A stretch of DNA of 64,000 bases from an uncultured Pseudothermotoga sp. (GCA_937995655.1 CALKJI010000010.1:1-64000); one strand, 5' to 3'; positions 34,784 to 44,707 are shown, counted from the first letter of the stretch. Translations and numbers: made by a program. The notes: generated from the letters alone by a model not told the origin.

Positions 34784-35629
34784 CTAATAAAGGTGTAGAA
34801 CCATCTCAAGCTGCGTCAAAACCTTTTCAAACCCATTTTCAATAGCAGCTTTGTACAATGGATCATCCTCGGGAACATTTGCAATTGAACATATATTCTT
34901 GTTTTCAACATCACATACGTAGTTGACAGCTTCTCCAAGTAATGGAATGTATGATTCTTTGTTCCTCGTTGGCGCACAATCAACAATGAATGCATTTGCC
35001 TGAGTAGAACCCCAAACGACATATCCTTGATCTTTTGGCAAATTTGTCCTTGCCATTTTGTACCTGCTACTTGCCAGTAGCAAAGTTGCCGGTTCACGTT
35101 GCCAGTTAGGGTGTCTTGAGAGATTAATCATTGCCTCAACAGCAGACTGGTGTATCCATCTTGGATCGGCTTTGAAAAAAGTAACTTTTTTAACGGGTGT
35201 TGGATTTTCCTTTATTAAAGAAAAAAGTCTTCTGCTGGTTCTGAAACCGTTTTTTTCATAAAATCGAATTGCCCTCGCCTCAGTTTCTAGAACTTCTAAT
35301 ACCACGGTCTCAGCTTTCTTCCACCTGAGCGCTTCAAGAGCATGTTCCAATATTCTGTAGGCAAGACCACTGCCCCGTTCTTCCTTTATAACTCCCATCG
35401 AATCTATTCTTCCTTTGTTTTTTCTCAAACAACATACGATGAATCCAACTGGTTTGTCATTCTTGAGAAACACGAAAGAATCAGCAAGGGAAACAGAGTT
35501 CTCACGAGCGTCGAGATTGAAACTCAGAGTATCCCAGTTGATCGGTATAGGGTAATCACTGAAGACTTCGTTGACAAGGTCAAGAAATCGTACAACAGGA
35601 AACTCCGCCAGCAACTTGACGGATTCCAT
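34784..35629 (-). CDS. GNAT family N-acetyltransferase with a C-terminal extension
   Basis: 281 residues. The N-terminal 140 form a GNAT domain: VGFIVCCLRKNKGRIDSMGV, the acetyl-CoA loop EERGSGLAYRILEHAL and a final IRFYEKNGFRTSR. The C-terminal half (about 145-281) has a second, GNAT-like layout without a clear acetyl-CoA loop, ending IENGFEKVLTQLEMVLHL. Two-domain GNATs of this kind act on small molecules or proteins; the substrate is unknown. ATG after GGTGG. It sits 14 bp after fliS and 7 bp before the dehydrogenase. Confidence 0.8.
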   Translation of the reverse strand: MESVKLLAEFPVVRFLDLVNEVFSDYPIPINWDTLSFNLDARENSVSLADSFVFLKNDKPVGFIVCCLRKNKGRIDSMGVIKEERGSGLAYRILEHALEALRWKKAETVVLEVLETEARAIRFYEKNGFRTSRRLFSLIKENPTPVKKVTFFKADPRWIHQSAVEAMINLSRHPNWQREPATLLLASSRYKMARTNLPKDQGYVVWGSTQANAFIVDCAPTRNKESYIPLLGEAVNYVCDVENKNICSIANVPEDDPLYKAAIENGFEKVLTQLEMVLHLY

Positions 35630-35643
35630 TTGACCACCACCTA

Positions 35644-36054
35644 TCAGATAGAGATGTTTAGATGATTATCTTTATCTTGCTTCGGCATATTGCTTGCAGA
35701 TTTCATTGCTATTCTCCAGGCATCTAATAATTCTTCAAAATAACCCAAAACTTCATCTATTTTTTGTACATCCTTCTTTACTGTGGCTTCTATCAAGGTT
35801 CTGTACATATAACTGTACAGTGATCTCAACCCTTTGGCAATCTCGCCGCCCTTTTCAATGTCAAGTGAGATGTTCAGTTCTGTGACTATGTCTTGGGTTC
35901 TCTTTATCTTTTCATTTGTAGTGATGTAATCATTTTTGTTCAAGGCGTCCTTTGCGTCTTTGAGAAGCTCCACGGCTTTCTCGTACATCATTTCAATCAA
36001 TTTTGCGGGGCTGGCTGTTTTTACTGCATTTTCTATGTAGTAATTCTTCATCAT
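35644..36054 (-). CDS. fliS: Flagellar export chaperone FliS
   Basis: Cytoplasmic chaperone that binds the flagellin C-terminus and stops early polymerisation. The 136-residue helical protein has the family pattern YIENAVKTASPAKLIEMMYE, followed by ELNISLDIEKGGEIAKGLRSLY and a final helix. Length is typical. ATG overlaps the stop of the upstream unknown gene (TAATG), with GGGAGG ten bases upstream. No other flagellar gene is near, so fliS lies outside the usual fliD-fliS cluster. Confidence 0.92.
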   Translation of the reverse strand: MMKNYYIENAVKTASPAKLIEMMYEKAVELLKDAKDALNKNDYITTNEKIKRTQDIVTELNISLDIEKGGEIAKGLRSLYSYMYRTLIEATVKKDVQKIDEVLGYFEELLDAWRIAMKSASNMPKQDKDNHLNISI

Positions 36055-36632
36055 TATGAATGCACCTCCCTTATCTTAGAGAGTGCCAATTCGAAAAAAT
36101 CTTGATAGGATCTCATTACCAGGGGAAGATCATTTTCAACAGAGTTTGCTATCTCTGAGATATCTTGACTTTCGAGCGCACCAAGAAACTTTCTCAGTCT
36201 AACGAGTATGCTCGATGTATCAATGCCGGGTAACTCTATTATCCTGTAGATACTCTGCCTCAGAGTATCAAGCGCCGATATACTTTCTGAAAGGCTTTCT
36301 ATATCTTTGAAAGATTTTGATTGACCTGATCTGAGTGAGTTCGCAACACTTGGTAGCAACTCTATAGTGGTTTTTATATAGTCTATGACACCCGGTAAGA
36401 TTTCGCCAAGGTACTCGATTGGTGTGACAAATTCCATAATAATCTCTGTGTTTTCTTCAAGTAGAGACTCTCTCAGCTCGGAAACCCTCTGGGCTGGGAC
36501 TTGAATGTTGTTGATTCTCAAAGATTTGAGCACCTTATCCTTTGGGCATATTTGATCGTATAATCTGCCGAAGGTTACAAAATCTTTCACCTGAAAATTC
36601 ATTCGATCTCCATTCAGTACCACTGTGATCAT
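36054..36632 (-). CDS. Unknown protein coupled to fliS
   Basis: 192 residues, soluble, mostly helical, not recognised. The N-terminal 60 residues look like a small beta-grasp-type domain (ITVVLNGDRMNFQVKDFVTF); the rest is helical and acidic. Its TAA overlaps the fliS ATG (TAATG), and its ATG follows the Nudix stop directly with GGGAGTG. Tight coupling to fliS suggests a flagellar assembly or flagellin-related role, but this is context only. Confidence 0.6.
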   Translation of the reverse strand: MITVVLNGDRMNFQVKDFVTFGRLYDQICPKDKVLKSLRINNIQVPAQRVSELRESLLEENTEIIMEFVTPIEYLGEILPGVIDYIKTTIELLPSVANSLRSGQSKSFKDIESLSESISALDTLRQSIYRIIELPGIDTSSILVRLRKFLGALESQDISEIANSVENDLPLVMRSYQDFFELALSKIREVHS

Positions 36633-37172
36633 TCAAATCACTCCCTTTTCCCTTGCTAGGAAAAGCAAAGACAAGGTCTTAGCATCAATGATTTCACCAT
36701 TCAAGCACTTATTTAGAACTTCTTGTGGCCTTAGTATCTCTACCTTTAACAGTTCGTCCTGGTCGAGATTCTGGACGGTTTTTATGAGGTCCATGGCTAC
36801 GTACAAGTAGATTTTCTCGTTAGAGAAGCCTGGTGTTGTAAAAATATATCCTATGTATTCAATTCTCTGGGCTTTGTATCCAGTCTCTTCTTCGAGTTCT
36901 CTTAGAGCGCATTCCTTTGGTGATTCATTCTCATCGAGCTTACCAGCTGGAACTTCGAGGAGCTCAACACCGACAGGATATCTGAATTGTTTTACCAATA
37001 TAAGATCTCCATTCGCTAAAATAGGTAACACTGCCACAGCACCGGGGTGAAAGACTACCTCTCGAGTTGATTTGTTCCCATTTTGTAAAAGAACTTGGTC
37101 AATTTTGACTGTTAAAATCTTACCTTTGAAGATTTGCTGGCTCTCTAATAATTTTTCGGCCAAAATACTCAC
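36633..37172 (-). CDS. Nudix hydrolase, ADP-ribose pyrophosphatase type
   Basis: 179 residues. A perfect Nudix box (Gx5Ex7REUxEExGU) reads GKLDENESPKECALRELEEE plus TG. The flanks TREVVFHPGAVAVLPI, VKQFRYPVGVELLEVPAG and IYLYVAMDL are those of ADP-sugar pyrophosphatases, which split ADP-ribose to AMP and ribose 5-phosphate with Mg2+. Overlaps smc by 4 bp (ATGA). Confidence 0.9.
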   Translation of the reverse strand: MSILAEKLLESQQIFKGKILTVKIDQVLLQNGNKSTREVVFHPGAVAVLPILANGDLILVKQFRYPVGVELLEVPAGKLDENESPKECALRELEEETGYKAQRIEYIGYIFTTPGFSNEKIYLYVAMDLIKTVQNLDQDELLKVEILRPQEVLNKCLNGEIIDAKTLSLLFLAREKGVI

Positions 37173-40100
37173 TCCTTGATAGTTACGCTTTCTATTTCAA
37201 CAGGCACGATGTTCGAAATTCCATCTACCATTGTGACTCCATGAAGGAGATCGGCACATTCCATAACAACTTTGTTGTGTGTTATTACTATGAACTGTGC
37301 CTTTGTTGAACCATCTTCCAACAGCTTTTTGAATCTTTCTGCATTGAACTCGTCCAGAGAAGCATCGATTTCGTCAAGAACGTAGAATGGACTTGGCTTG
37401 ACTTCAAGCAACGCGAAAAGTAAAGCTATACCAACGAGTGCCTTTTCTCCACCCGAAAGTAGCTGGAGTTTCTGGATTCTCCTGCCGGGTTTCTTGACAG
37501 ATATTTCCACACCTGCCTCGAGAATATCTTTACCGGGTTCGAGTTTTATTTCTCCCTCGCCCCCGGCAAAGAGCAAGGAAATGAAGTGATTGAACTTCGT
37601 GTTCACCTGTTCGTACACATCAAGTAATCTGTTTCTTGCTTCTTCATCTGTTCGCCTTATGAGATCCTTTATCTTTTCTCTTGCTTCTTCTAGGTCCTTT
37701 TTCTGGATCATAAGATCGTTGTACTTGCTTTCAGCTTGGTTATACTCATCTATTGCGAGCAAGTCGACGGGCCCGAGGTACTTTATCTTATTTTGTAGAT
37801 CTTCAAGTTCGATTCTAAGTGATTCCAATCTTTCTGATTCGAGCTCTTCTATCTGAAGGGCTGTTTGTTCGTCTATTTCACCAAGAAATCGTTGTATCTT
37901 GCTTTGAACCTCTTGAATAGATAATTCAAGGTGGTGCAGATACTCTCTGGACTTTTCACGCTCATCCTTTATGATTTGCATACTCTTTTCCAGTTCATTC
38001 AACTGCGAAAGTTTTTGGTCTTTATCACTCCTTTGCATTCTCATTGTTTCAAAGAGATTATCTGTCTCTTTCTTGATAGTTTCCAGTTCACGCTGATTCT
38101 CGAGTAGTATATTCTTCAAACGATCGATTTCCTTTTCCATCTCCTCTAATTGAATTACAAGTTGGGACGACTCTTCATCTAACTTTTGCTTCTGATCCCT
38201 GAGTCTGGTCAACTCTGATTCGTAATGTAATTTTCGCTCCAAGAGACTGGTGACCTCGGCTTTCAGTTGAGAATAATGTGTAGATATCTCCTCGAGCACT
38301 TGTTTTTCACTGGCCAGTTGTTCATCGAAATCTCTCAACTCAGATTCATAAGCCAGGATTTTTTGAGAAAGTTGCTCAAGTTCAGAGAGAATCTTTTCGC
38401 GTCTGATTTGCATTCCTTCAGATTTCATCATGTAATTTTTCTTTAATTGTTCCAATGAATTGATCTCTTTGGAGAGCTCTTCGACGGTTTTACCCAGTTC
38501 TTCAATCATCCTCTTTGTTGAGCTGCCCTCAGCGATGACATCTGTGAGTTCTCTTTCAACTAATCTTTCTTGATTGTTTAATGTCTTAACTTCTTGATCG
38601 ATCTGAGAAAGTTTCTGATGATGTAATTTTTCTACGGAAGATAGTTCTAATCTCTGATTTGCTATCTCACTGAGTCTTAACTTTCTTCTGACAAGTGAAT
38701 CGGTTCTTTCGACCTCAACTTCACCACCTGTTATAGACCCATGTTGACCAATTATCTCGCCATTCAGTGTTGCCATCCGGCATCTGATTTTGTAGCGTTT
38801 CTTAATTTCGACGGCATCCTCAAGTGTTTTGACTATGATATCGTTACCGAACAGATACCCCGGAAGAGTCATGAACTGTTGATTTACTCGAACTATCTGC
38901 GCCGCGTATCCAACGAAACCTGGGTGTTTTTCAATCTCTCTCATACCGCCGAAATGAGATTCTATCAGATCAAGTGGTAGGAAGGTGACACGTCCCACCT
39001 TTTCGGTGTTCAACCATTCGATGACCTTCTTGGCAGTGTTGGCGCTATCAACAACCACATGCTGAACGGCACCACCCAAAAGAACTTCTATAGCTTTAGC
39101 GTATTCAGATGGAAAGCTGATCAAATTGCCAACCACATCGTAGACTCCTGCGAATTCTCCTTCTGTTTTCTTAGCAAAAATAGCTCTGACCGATCTTGTA
39201 TAACCTTCGTAGGTTTGTATTCTGTACTTTATCTTTGCCTCTTCTTCATCAAGATTTCTGAGTGAACGCTTGATGTTGTCAAGCTGTTCAAAGGTTGCTC
39301 TCTTCTCGCTTGAAAGTTCTGAGAGTCTTTCTCTGACGGATTGTAATTCTTTCGCGAGTGCAGCCTCTTTATCACCCGCTGTTTTAAGTTTTTCCAGCAA
39401 TGCGGAGAGTTCCTCTTGAAGACCAGAAAGTCTTTTCGTCTTAAGATCGATCTGTGAATCTATCATTGATGTACGCTTCGATAGATCCTCAAGACCTTCT
39501 TCGATCTTTGAAAGTTCGTTCTCCAGAGTCAGTTTTTCTTTATTTGCAAGGTCACTTTTCTCTTTCAAAGCGAGCAATTGTTTCTCCTTCTCTGAGTATC
39601 TTGAGATAAGTTCATTTCTGTTTTCTTCAACCTTGGCTAACTGGTTTTCTTTGGAAGCAATTTCATCTATCAATGCCTTAAAAATAAGATTGAGTTCCTC
39701 GCTTCTCTTATCAATTATCGTGATTTGCTCTTTGACTGAATCAAGGCGCGTTGTCATCTCGACAAATTTTGTTTCCCTCTCGTTCAATCTTCTTGTGTAC
39801 ACCTCTCTGAGTTCCATTAAAGTGGTTTGGCGTTTCTTGTAATCTTCTAAAAGATTCGTAAAGCTCTCTATCTCCTTGTCAACATCTGCAAACTCTCGCT
39901 TCAGAGTCGACCAACTTGTTTCTACATTCAAAAGTTGTTTTTGAAGATCTTTTATCTTTTCCAGAGTTTGGTGATGCTGCTCCTGAAGATGGCTCAATCT
40001 CTTCAGTTCTTTCTTGAGTACATTGCCATAGTACAGTTTTTTAACATGTTCGAGTCTTGATGAATATTCCTGGTAACGTTCAGCCCTCTTAGCTTTGAGA

Positions 40101-40696
40101 TATAATGATTTTCTTTGCCTGTCCAGTTCGTAGAGTAAATCTTGTAAGCGTGTCAAGTTGGCATTCACAACTTCAAGTCTATTTAATGATTCCTTTTTTC
40201 TTTCACGGTAAAGAAACGTTTCGGCGGCTTCTTCGAGTAACAACCTCAACTCTTCAGCGGAGGCATTCACAATTCTTTCAATTTGTCCTTGACCGGCTAT
40301 AGAGTAAAATTCCTTACCTACGCCTGTGCCAACGAATTTCTCGTGTATGTCTTTCAACCTGACCGTTTCACCGTTCATCATGTACAAATTCTTTCCATCG
40401 TTTGTGAGCATTCGTGAAACGACGATCTTATCGTTACCATTTTCAAAGGTGATTTCTACGTAGGCGCTCGAAGCGGCCGGCACAGCCCCCGACCCTGCAA
40501 AGATAACATCATATTTTTCATCTGCTCTGAGTTGCTTCATGGATTGTTCACCGAAGACCCATCTTATTGCATCCACTATATTCGATTTTCCTCCCCCGTT
40601 TGGTCCAACGATAGCGGTGACTCTGTCTGCGAAGGTTAGTCTCGTTGGCTTGGCGAAGGATTTGAAACCGTGCAGGGTCATGCTCACAAGTTTCAT
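37169..40696 (-). CDS. smc: Chromosome segregation protein SMC
   Basis: Condensin-type ATPase, about 1175 residues, that organises and segregates the chromosome with ScpAB. N-terminal Walker A (IVGPNGGGKSNIVDAIRWVF), a long coiled coil to about 500, a hinge (about 510-660, GVYDVVGNLISFPSEYAKAI), a returning coiled coil, and the C-terminal signature LLSGGEKALVGIALLFALLE with Walker B YVLDEIDASLDEFN. The ORF start at 40717 overlaps the nagA stop by ATGA, but ATG at 40696 (MKLVSMTLHGFKSFAK) gives the family N-terminus with a G-rich site upstream. scpA and scpB are not in the window. Confidence 0.96.
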   Translation of the reverse strand: MKLVSMTLHGFKSFAKPTRLTFADRVTAIVGPNGGGKSNIVDAIRWVFGEQSMKQLRADEKYDVIFAGSGAVPAASSAYVEITFENGNDKIVVSRMLTNDGKNLYMMNGETVRLKDIHEKFVGTGVGKEFYSIAGQGQIERIVNASAEELRLLLEEAAETFLYRERKKESLNRLEVVNANLTRLQDLLYELDRQRKSLYLKAKRAERYQEYSSRLEHVKKLYYGNVLKKELKRLSHLQEQHHQTLEKIKDLQKQLLNVETSWSTLKREFADVDKEIESFTNLLEDYKKRQTTLMELREVYTRRLNERETKFVEMTTRLDSVKEQITIIDKRSEELNLIFKALIDEIASKENQLAKVEENRNELISRYSEKEKQLLALKEKSDLANKEKLTLENELSKIEEGLEDLSKRTSMIDSQIDLKTKRLSGLQEELSALLEKLKTAGDKEAALAKELQSVRERLSELSSEKRATFEQLDNIKRSLRNLDEEEAKIKYRIQTYEGYTRSVRAIFAKKTEGEFAGVYDVVGNLISFPSEYAKAIEVLLGGAVQHVVVDSANTAKKVIEWLNTEKVGRVTFLPLDLIESHFGGMREIEKHPGFVGYAAQIVRVNQQFMTLPGYLFGNDIIVKTLEDAVEIKKRYKIRCRMATLNGEIIGQHGSITGGEVEVERTDSLVRRKLRLSEIANQRLELSSVEKLHHQKLSQIDQEVKTLNNQERLVERELTDVIAEGSSTKRMIEELGKTVEELSKEINSLEQLKKNYMMKSEGMQIRREKILSELEQLSQKILAYESELRDFDEQLASEKQVLEEISTHYSQLKAEVTSLLERKLHYESELTRLRDQKQKLDEESSQLVIQLEEMEKEIDRLKNILLENQRELETIKKETDNLFETMRMQRSDKDQKLSQLNELEKSMQIIKDEREKSREYLHHLELSIQEVQSKIQRFLGEIDEQTALQIEELESERLESLRIELEDLQNKIKYLGPVDLLAIDEYNQAESKYNDLMIQKKDLEEAREKIKDLIRRTDEEARNRLLDVYEQVNTKFNHFISLLFAGGEGEIKLEPGKDILEAGVEISVKKPGRRIQKLQLLSGGEKALVGIALLFALLEVKPSPFYVLDEIDASLDEFNAERFKKLLEDGSTKAQFIVITHNKVVMECADLLHGVTMVDGISNIVPVEIESVTIKE

Positions 40697-40713
40697 ACCC
40701 GCCCCCCTGCCTT

Positions 40714-41841
40714 TCATGACTTAAAGACCATTTCACCGGAAACGAAGGTTGCAAGAATATTTAGATTTTCATCCAGTGCGACAAGATCTGCCAAGCTACC
40801 TGGTACGATCCTACCTAAGTCAAGGTTGCTTGATCTTGCAGCCGAATATGTAGCCATCATTATAGCATTTCTCGCGTTGATATTCAATTTGAAAACTATA
40901 TTTCTGACTGCTTCATCCAATGTTAAAGTGCTCCCCGCAAGGCTTTGATCTTGCTTAGTTCTTGCAACTTTGTTCTGGACAACAACTTGAAGTTCACCTA
41001 ACCAATACTCTCCATCTTCAAGACCGGTGGCCGCTATGGAATCTGTTACCAGAACAGATCTATAGGGCCCTTTGATATTCATGATCATCATGACCGTAGT
41101 GGGGTGAAGGTGAATCATGTCAGATATAATTTCGCAGAAGACTCGCTTGTCAGTGAGAACAGCACCAACGACACCAGGTTCTCTGTGTGAGAAGGTTCTC
41201 ATGGCGTTGAAAACATGTGTTGCCCTCGTACATCCATTTTCTATTGCAAAAACAGCTTGATCGTATGTTGCATCTGTATGTGCGATCGTTGGTATGATTT
41301 TCTTTTTCTTGAGAAAGTCTATGACCTTTCCAGAGTCTTCCAATTCTGGTGCGATGGCAAATATTCTTACGACATCACCAAATCTTTCAACAAAACGTGA
41401 TAATTCATCAAGGTCTGGCCTTTTCAAGAGATCTTCTTTGTGGGCACCCTTCCTACTTGGATTCAGATAAGGCCCCTCAATATACATGCCAGCCACCCTG
41501 GCACCTTCAGGTTTTAGATTCATAAACTTTTTAACTGTTTCAGCCACCCGCGATATTTTTTCAAAGGTGTCAGATACCGTCGTGGGTAGAAAGGTTGTCA
41601 CACCGTGTTTTGCATAGAAAATGGAGAGCTTCTGAAAATCATCGACCGTTGCGCTCATAATGTCTATCCCGACTGCACCATGGGTATGGCTGTCTATAAA
41701 ACCAGGTGTGATTATGGGAAAATGAAAATCACAGTGAACTCTACATTTTTCAATCTCCTCAACAACGCCGTTTTCTATTCTCAAACACATATCTTGATAT
41801 ATCCTCACTGGTGTGAAAAGCTTTCCGAATCTTATTCTCAT
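40714..41841 (-). CDS. nagA: N-acetylglucosamine-6-phosphate deacetylase
   Basis: Amidohydrolase of 375 residues that removes acetate from GlcNAc-6-phosphate in amino-sugar or cell-wall recycling. Metal and substrate motifs: GFIDSHTHGAVGIDIM, GMYIEGPYLNPSRKGAH, IAHTDATYDQ, THVFNAMRTFSHREPG and the catalytic Asp in LVTDSIAATG. It lies between the SLBB protein (4-bp ATGA overlap) and smc, in an operon with PBP2, so a murein-recycling role is plausible. nagB is not in the window. Confidence 0.93.
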   Translation of the reverse strand: MRIRFGKLFTPVRIYQDMCLRIENGVVEEIEKCRVHCDFHFPIITPGFIDSHTHGAVGIDIMSATVDDFQKLSIFYAKHGVTTFLPTTVSDTFEKISRVAETVKKFMNLKPEGARVAGMYIEGPYLNPSRKGAHKEDLLKRPDLDELSRFVERFGDVVRIFAIAPELEDSGKVIDFLKKKKIIPTIAHTDATYDQAVFAIENGCTRATHVFNAMRTFSHREPGVVGAVLTDKRVFCEIISDMIHLHPTTVMMIMNIKGPYRSVLVTDSIAATGLEDGEYWLGELQVVVQNKVARTKQDQSLAGSTLTLDEAVRNIVFKLNINARNAIMMATYSAARSSNLDLGRIVPGSLADLVALDENLNILATFVSGEMVFKS

Positions 41842-44651
41842 TGAATCAACCCCTGTACACTGTTTATCAGATCGATAACGCTTTTTATAACAGGTATCAT
41901 ATCCACAACACTCATCAAAGGGTTATCAGGCACAAAGATTACGTCACCTGGTGAAAGATTTGGATTATTTGTGGCTGGCCTACCTTTCAAAGTACCTGAT
42001 AAATCACACAATATGGGCTCACCCGTTGGACCACCTTTAAAGACATAGACCTTTGATGTTACAGCCCTTGTAGTGAAACCACCACATTTCATTACTGCGT
42101 CAAGAACCGTAGAGTACTGGTCTATCTTTACAACTCCTGGCCTCGAGACCTGTCCGAGGACATAGACGACGTTCGCTTCAATGGGTGGTACATATACTAT
42201 ATCTCCCGATCTTACAATTATACTGTTCAGCATCAATGGGTTTGACATATCGATCGATTTGCTATCATTCCCTCTCTTGAGAACTATCTGATTATATGAA
42301 CCCCAACCACTGATGCCACCTGCCAGAGACACAACTTCGAGTAATGTTAACTCTCTGTCTCCAACGTAATAACCGCCTGGTTTGCTGACCATGCCTAAGA
42401 CGTAGACATAATTTTTGAGGTCTTTTTCAAATATTAAGAAGGCACCGTCGACAAGTTCAAGATCTTTCTTACCAAGTTGGAGATCTTTGATCAGCACAGT
42501 CGTTGCTTCGCCTGTTGGAAAGATTACTTGAACAAACTGTGTTTCAGCAGTTAGACTCACCTTTCCCAATATATTTGATAATTTAAATGCTTCACCCTGG
42601 GAAAGTTCTATTTTTTTGTTCAAGACGGCGTCTCCAAAGGTAAAGACATAGTGTGGGGTCTTTTCAGTTACGTATATGAAATCACCATCCTTGAGAACGA
42701 ATTGAATGTCTTTCGACTGGACTTCTTTTGCACTGAACAGATATCTTTCACCAGATGAATATACGATCACTTGATCTGATACAAATAACTGATCTGCATC
42801 GGTGATCAATCCTCCACACCTTGCTATTGCCTTTTTGAGTGTTGCTTCTTCGTTCACTTCGAAGACAACTTGGCCTGGTATTCTCACCTTACCGAGTATG
42901 GTTACTTTGATTGGTTTTTTGATGGTTATCTTGTAGATCTCTCCTGAGTTCAAGTGAATGTCCTGATCAAACTGAATCGTTCTTTCCTGATCATTTTCAA
43001 TTTTTGTGATGTTTTCTATATAAGAGGTCTGAAGATTCACTTTCGATAAAGCTCTTGTTAGGGTGAACTCTTCATCTGTACTGAAAGAGACAAATGCTGA
43101 CAGGTCTCCAACAAAATAGACATACCTGCCTTGCCTTGGTATAAAGATGATTGTGCTTTCGTTTTCGAGGTCTGTGTCGACAGCTGAATTGATCACATCT
43201 TCTATTTTGTACTGTGTAGTTTTCTGTTGTTGTACCAACCGGACAGATTCAAATGTTCTGTTATCTACTTGACCTATCTTTTTAATGATCGTCGAAAGTT
43301 TCCTTGGTTCTTCTGGTTCAAGAGTCATTTTTCCAGAAACTGAAAGGTTTCCAACAACATACACGTAAAAATCTTCGTACTCTACCCTGATGAGGTCTCC
43401 TGTTGTCAAATCGAAATCCTTGTTCTTTAGATCCTTTGGAGAGATTTCAAACACCTGGGTACCTCGGTAAACCTTTATTGTTCCTCCCTTTTCAACTTGA
43501 TCAGAGACGTAACCGCCAACTTTGGGTAACAGGATGCTCATCTTCATTTGTTCCTCTGGCTGAAAATCAACCCTGCCTGGATTCCGCACCTTGCCAATGA
43601 CATGTACAAATCTTTCGGGCTTTTTCAAAACATTAACATAACTACCCATCGATAAGGGAACGTCGTCATCGCTGAGTAAAATCGTTGGTAGGTACTCTTT
43701 TTGATCACCATTTTGAGTAACGAGAATCTTATCAACATACTTGATCTCATTAGCCACTCCGCCTGCTTTTGCTATCAACCTTTTTAGTGTGAGTGGTTCA
43801 TCTTTCAAAAAATCATATACACCAGGTTTAGCCACAAGACCAACAATATATGCATACCTTTGTTCGATCTTCGGTACATAGATTTGATCTCCGGGGTTGA
43901 GTTCAATATCAGATACCTTACCGGTCAAGATCTGCTCCAAATTTATTATTTGAACCATACCACTCCTTGTTAAGTAAACATTTTGAGGATCGCCGACGTC
44001 TGTGACAATTCCACCCGCCAAGGAGATTGCAGCAGTCAGTGTGATACCTTTTGTATAGGAGAAGGATGATGGATTTCTAACAGCCCCAAGGATTTTGATA
44101 TGTCCAAGTAGACTTTTCTGGGGTATGTAGATCATGTCATTTTCATGTACAAGAACGTCGGTGTCTAACTTGCCCTCATAAAAAGGTAAAAGGTCAACCA
44201 GAAAACTTTCCCTACCACGTATGATTCTTATGTTTTCTAAATCTATCACTTCAATACCCTGTCTTCCATTTTTTTCACCCACGATAGATATTATCTGGCT
44301 TAATGTAGTTGGTTTTATACCTATGTCTATTCTTGTATTCACTATACCTTGTACATAAACATATCTTGGTGCATAGGACAACAAAGAAACACTCACAACA
44401 GGATTTGGTATGAGCTTTCTCATTTTTTCATTGACGATTTTTTCAAGTTCACTCAGTGTCATTCCTTCTACCTTTATTCTTCCAATACCCACATAGGAGA
44501 TGAATCCATCGCTGTCAACTATACAGTCTCTGGTCATCTCTGCGTATCCGAAAACCTCGATTCTGAGAGTATCGCCGACCCTTAACGTATAGTTGGCAAA
44601 GATTAAACTTACCAGTGAAAGCAAGATTATCAGCGAAGCGATTTTTCTCAT
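41838..44651 (-). CDS. Polysaccharide-export-like protein with about ten SLBB repeats
   Basis: 937 residues: signal peptide (about 1-19, no lipobox Cys), a Poly_export domain (YTLRVGDTLRIEVFGYAEMT), then tandem SLBB-type modules. I count ten openings of the pattern YVYVxGxVxxPG at about 90-residue spacing, including YVYVQGIV, HIKILGAVRNP, YAYIVGLVAKPG, FVHVIGKVRNPG, VTILGKVRIPG, YVYVLGMVSKPG and VVYVLGQVSRPG. Wza-type exporters have two. Known: Wza forms an outer-membrane polysaccharide channel through a C-terminal helix; here the C-terminus (VVDMIPVIKSVIDLINSVQG) is an amphipathic helix. I infer a long periplasm-spanning secretin- or Wza-like tube. ATG after GAGGTGAT. First gene of the 12-gene minus operon. 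Confidence 0.85.
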   Translation of the reverse strand: MRKIASLIILLSLVSLIFANYTLRVGDTLRIEVFGYAEMTRDCIVDSDGFISYVGIGRIKVEGMTLSELEKIVNEKMRKLIPNPVVSVSLLSYAPRYVYVQGIVNTRIDIGIKPTTLSQIISIVGEKNGRQGIEVIDLENIRIIRGRESFLVDLLPFYEGKLDTDVLVHENDMIYIPQKSLLGHIKILGAVRNPSSFSYTKGITLTAAISLAGGIVTDVGDPQNVYLTRSGMVQIINLEQILTGKVSDIELNPGDQIYVPKIEQRYAYIVGLVAKPGVYDFLKDEPLTLKRLIAKAGGVANEIKYVDKILVTQNGDQKEYLPTILLSDDDVPLSMGSYVNVLKKPERFVHVIGKVRNPGRVDFQPEEQMKMSILLPKVGGYVSDQVEKGGTIKVYRGTQVFEISPKDLKNKDFDLTTGDLIRVEYEDFYVYVVGNLSVSGKMTLEPEEPRKLSTIIKKIGQVDNRTFESVRLVQQQKTTQYKIEDVINSAVDTDLENESTIIFIPRQGRYVYFVGDLSAFVSFSTDEEFTLTRALSKVNLQTSYIENITKIENDQERTIQFDQDIHLNSGEIYKITIKKPIKVTILGKVRIPGQVVFEVNEEATLKKAIARCGGLITDADQLFVSDQVIVYSSGERYLFSAKEVQSKDIQFVLKDGDFIYVTEKTPHYVFTFGDAVLNKKIELSQGEAFKLSNILGKVSLTAETQFVQVIFPTGEATTVLIKDLQLGKKDLELVDGAFLIFEKDLKNYVYVLGMVSKPGGYYVGDRELTLLEVVSLAGGISGWGSYNQIVLKRGNDSKSIDMSNPLMLNSIIVRSGDIVYVPPIEANVVYVLGQVSRPGVVKIDQYSTVLDAVMKCGGFTTRAVTSKVYVFKGGPTGEPILCDLSGTLKGRPATNNPNLSPGDVIFVPDNPLMSVVDMIPVIKSVIDLINSVQGLIQ

Positions 44652-44707
44652 CTTATCACCTCGTCTTTTTTCTATCCCCTTTTATAATAACACTCAACAA
44701 GAAAATA

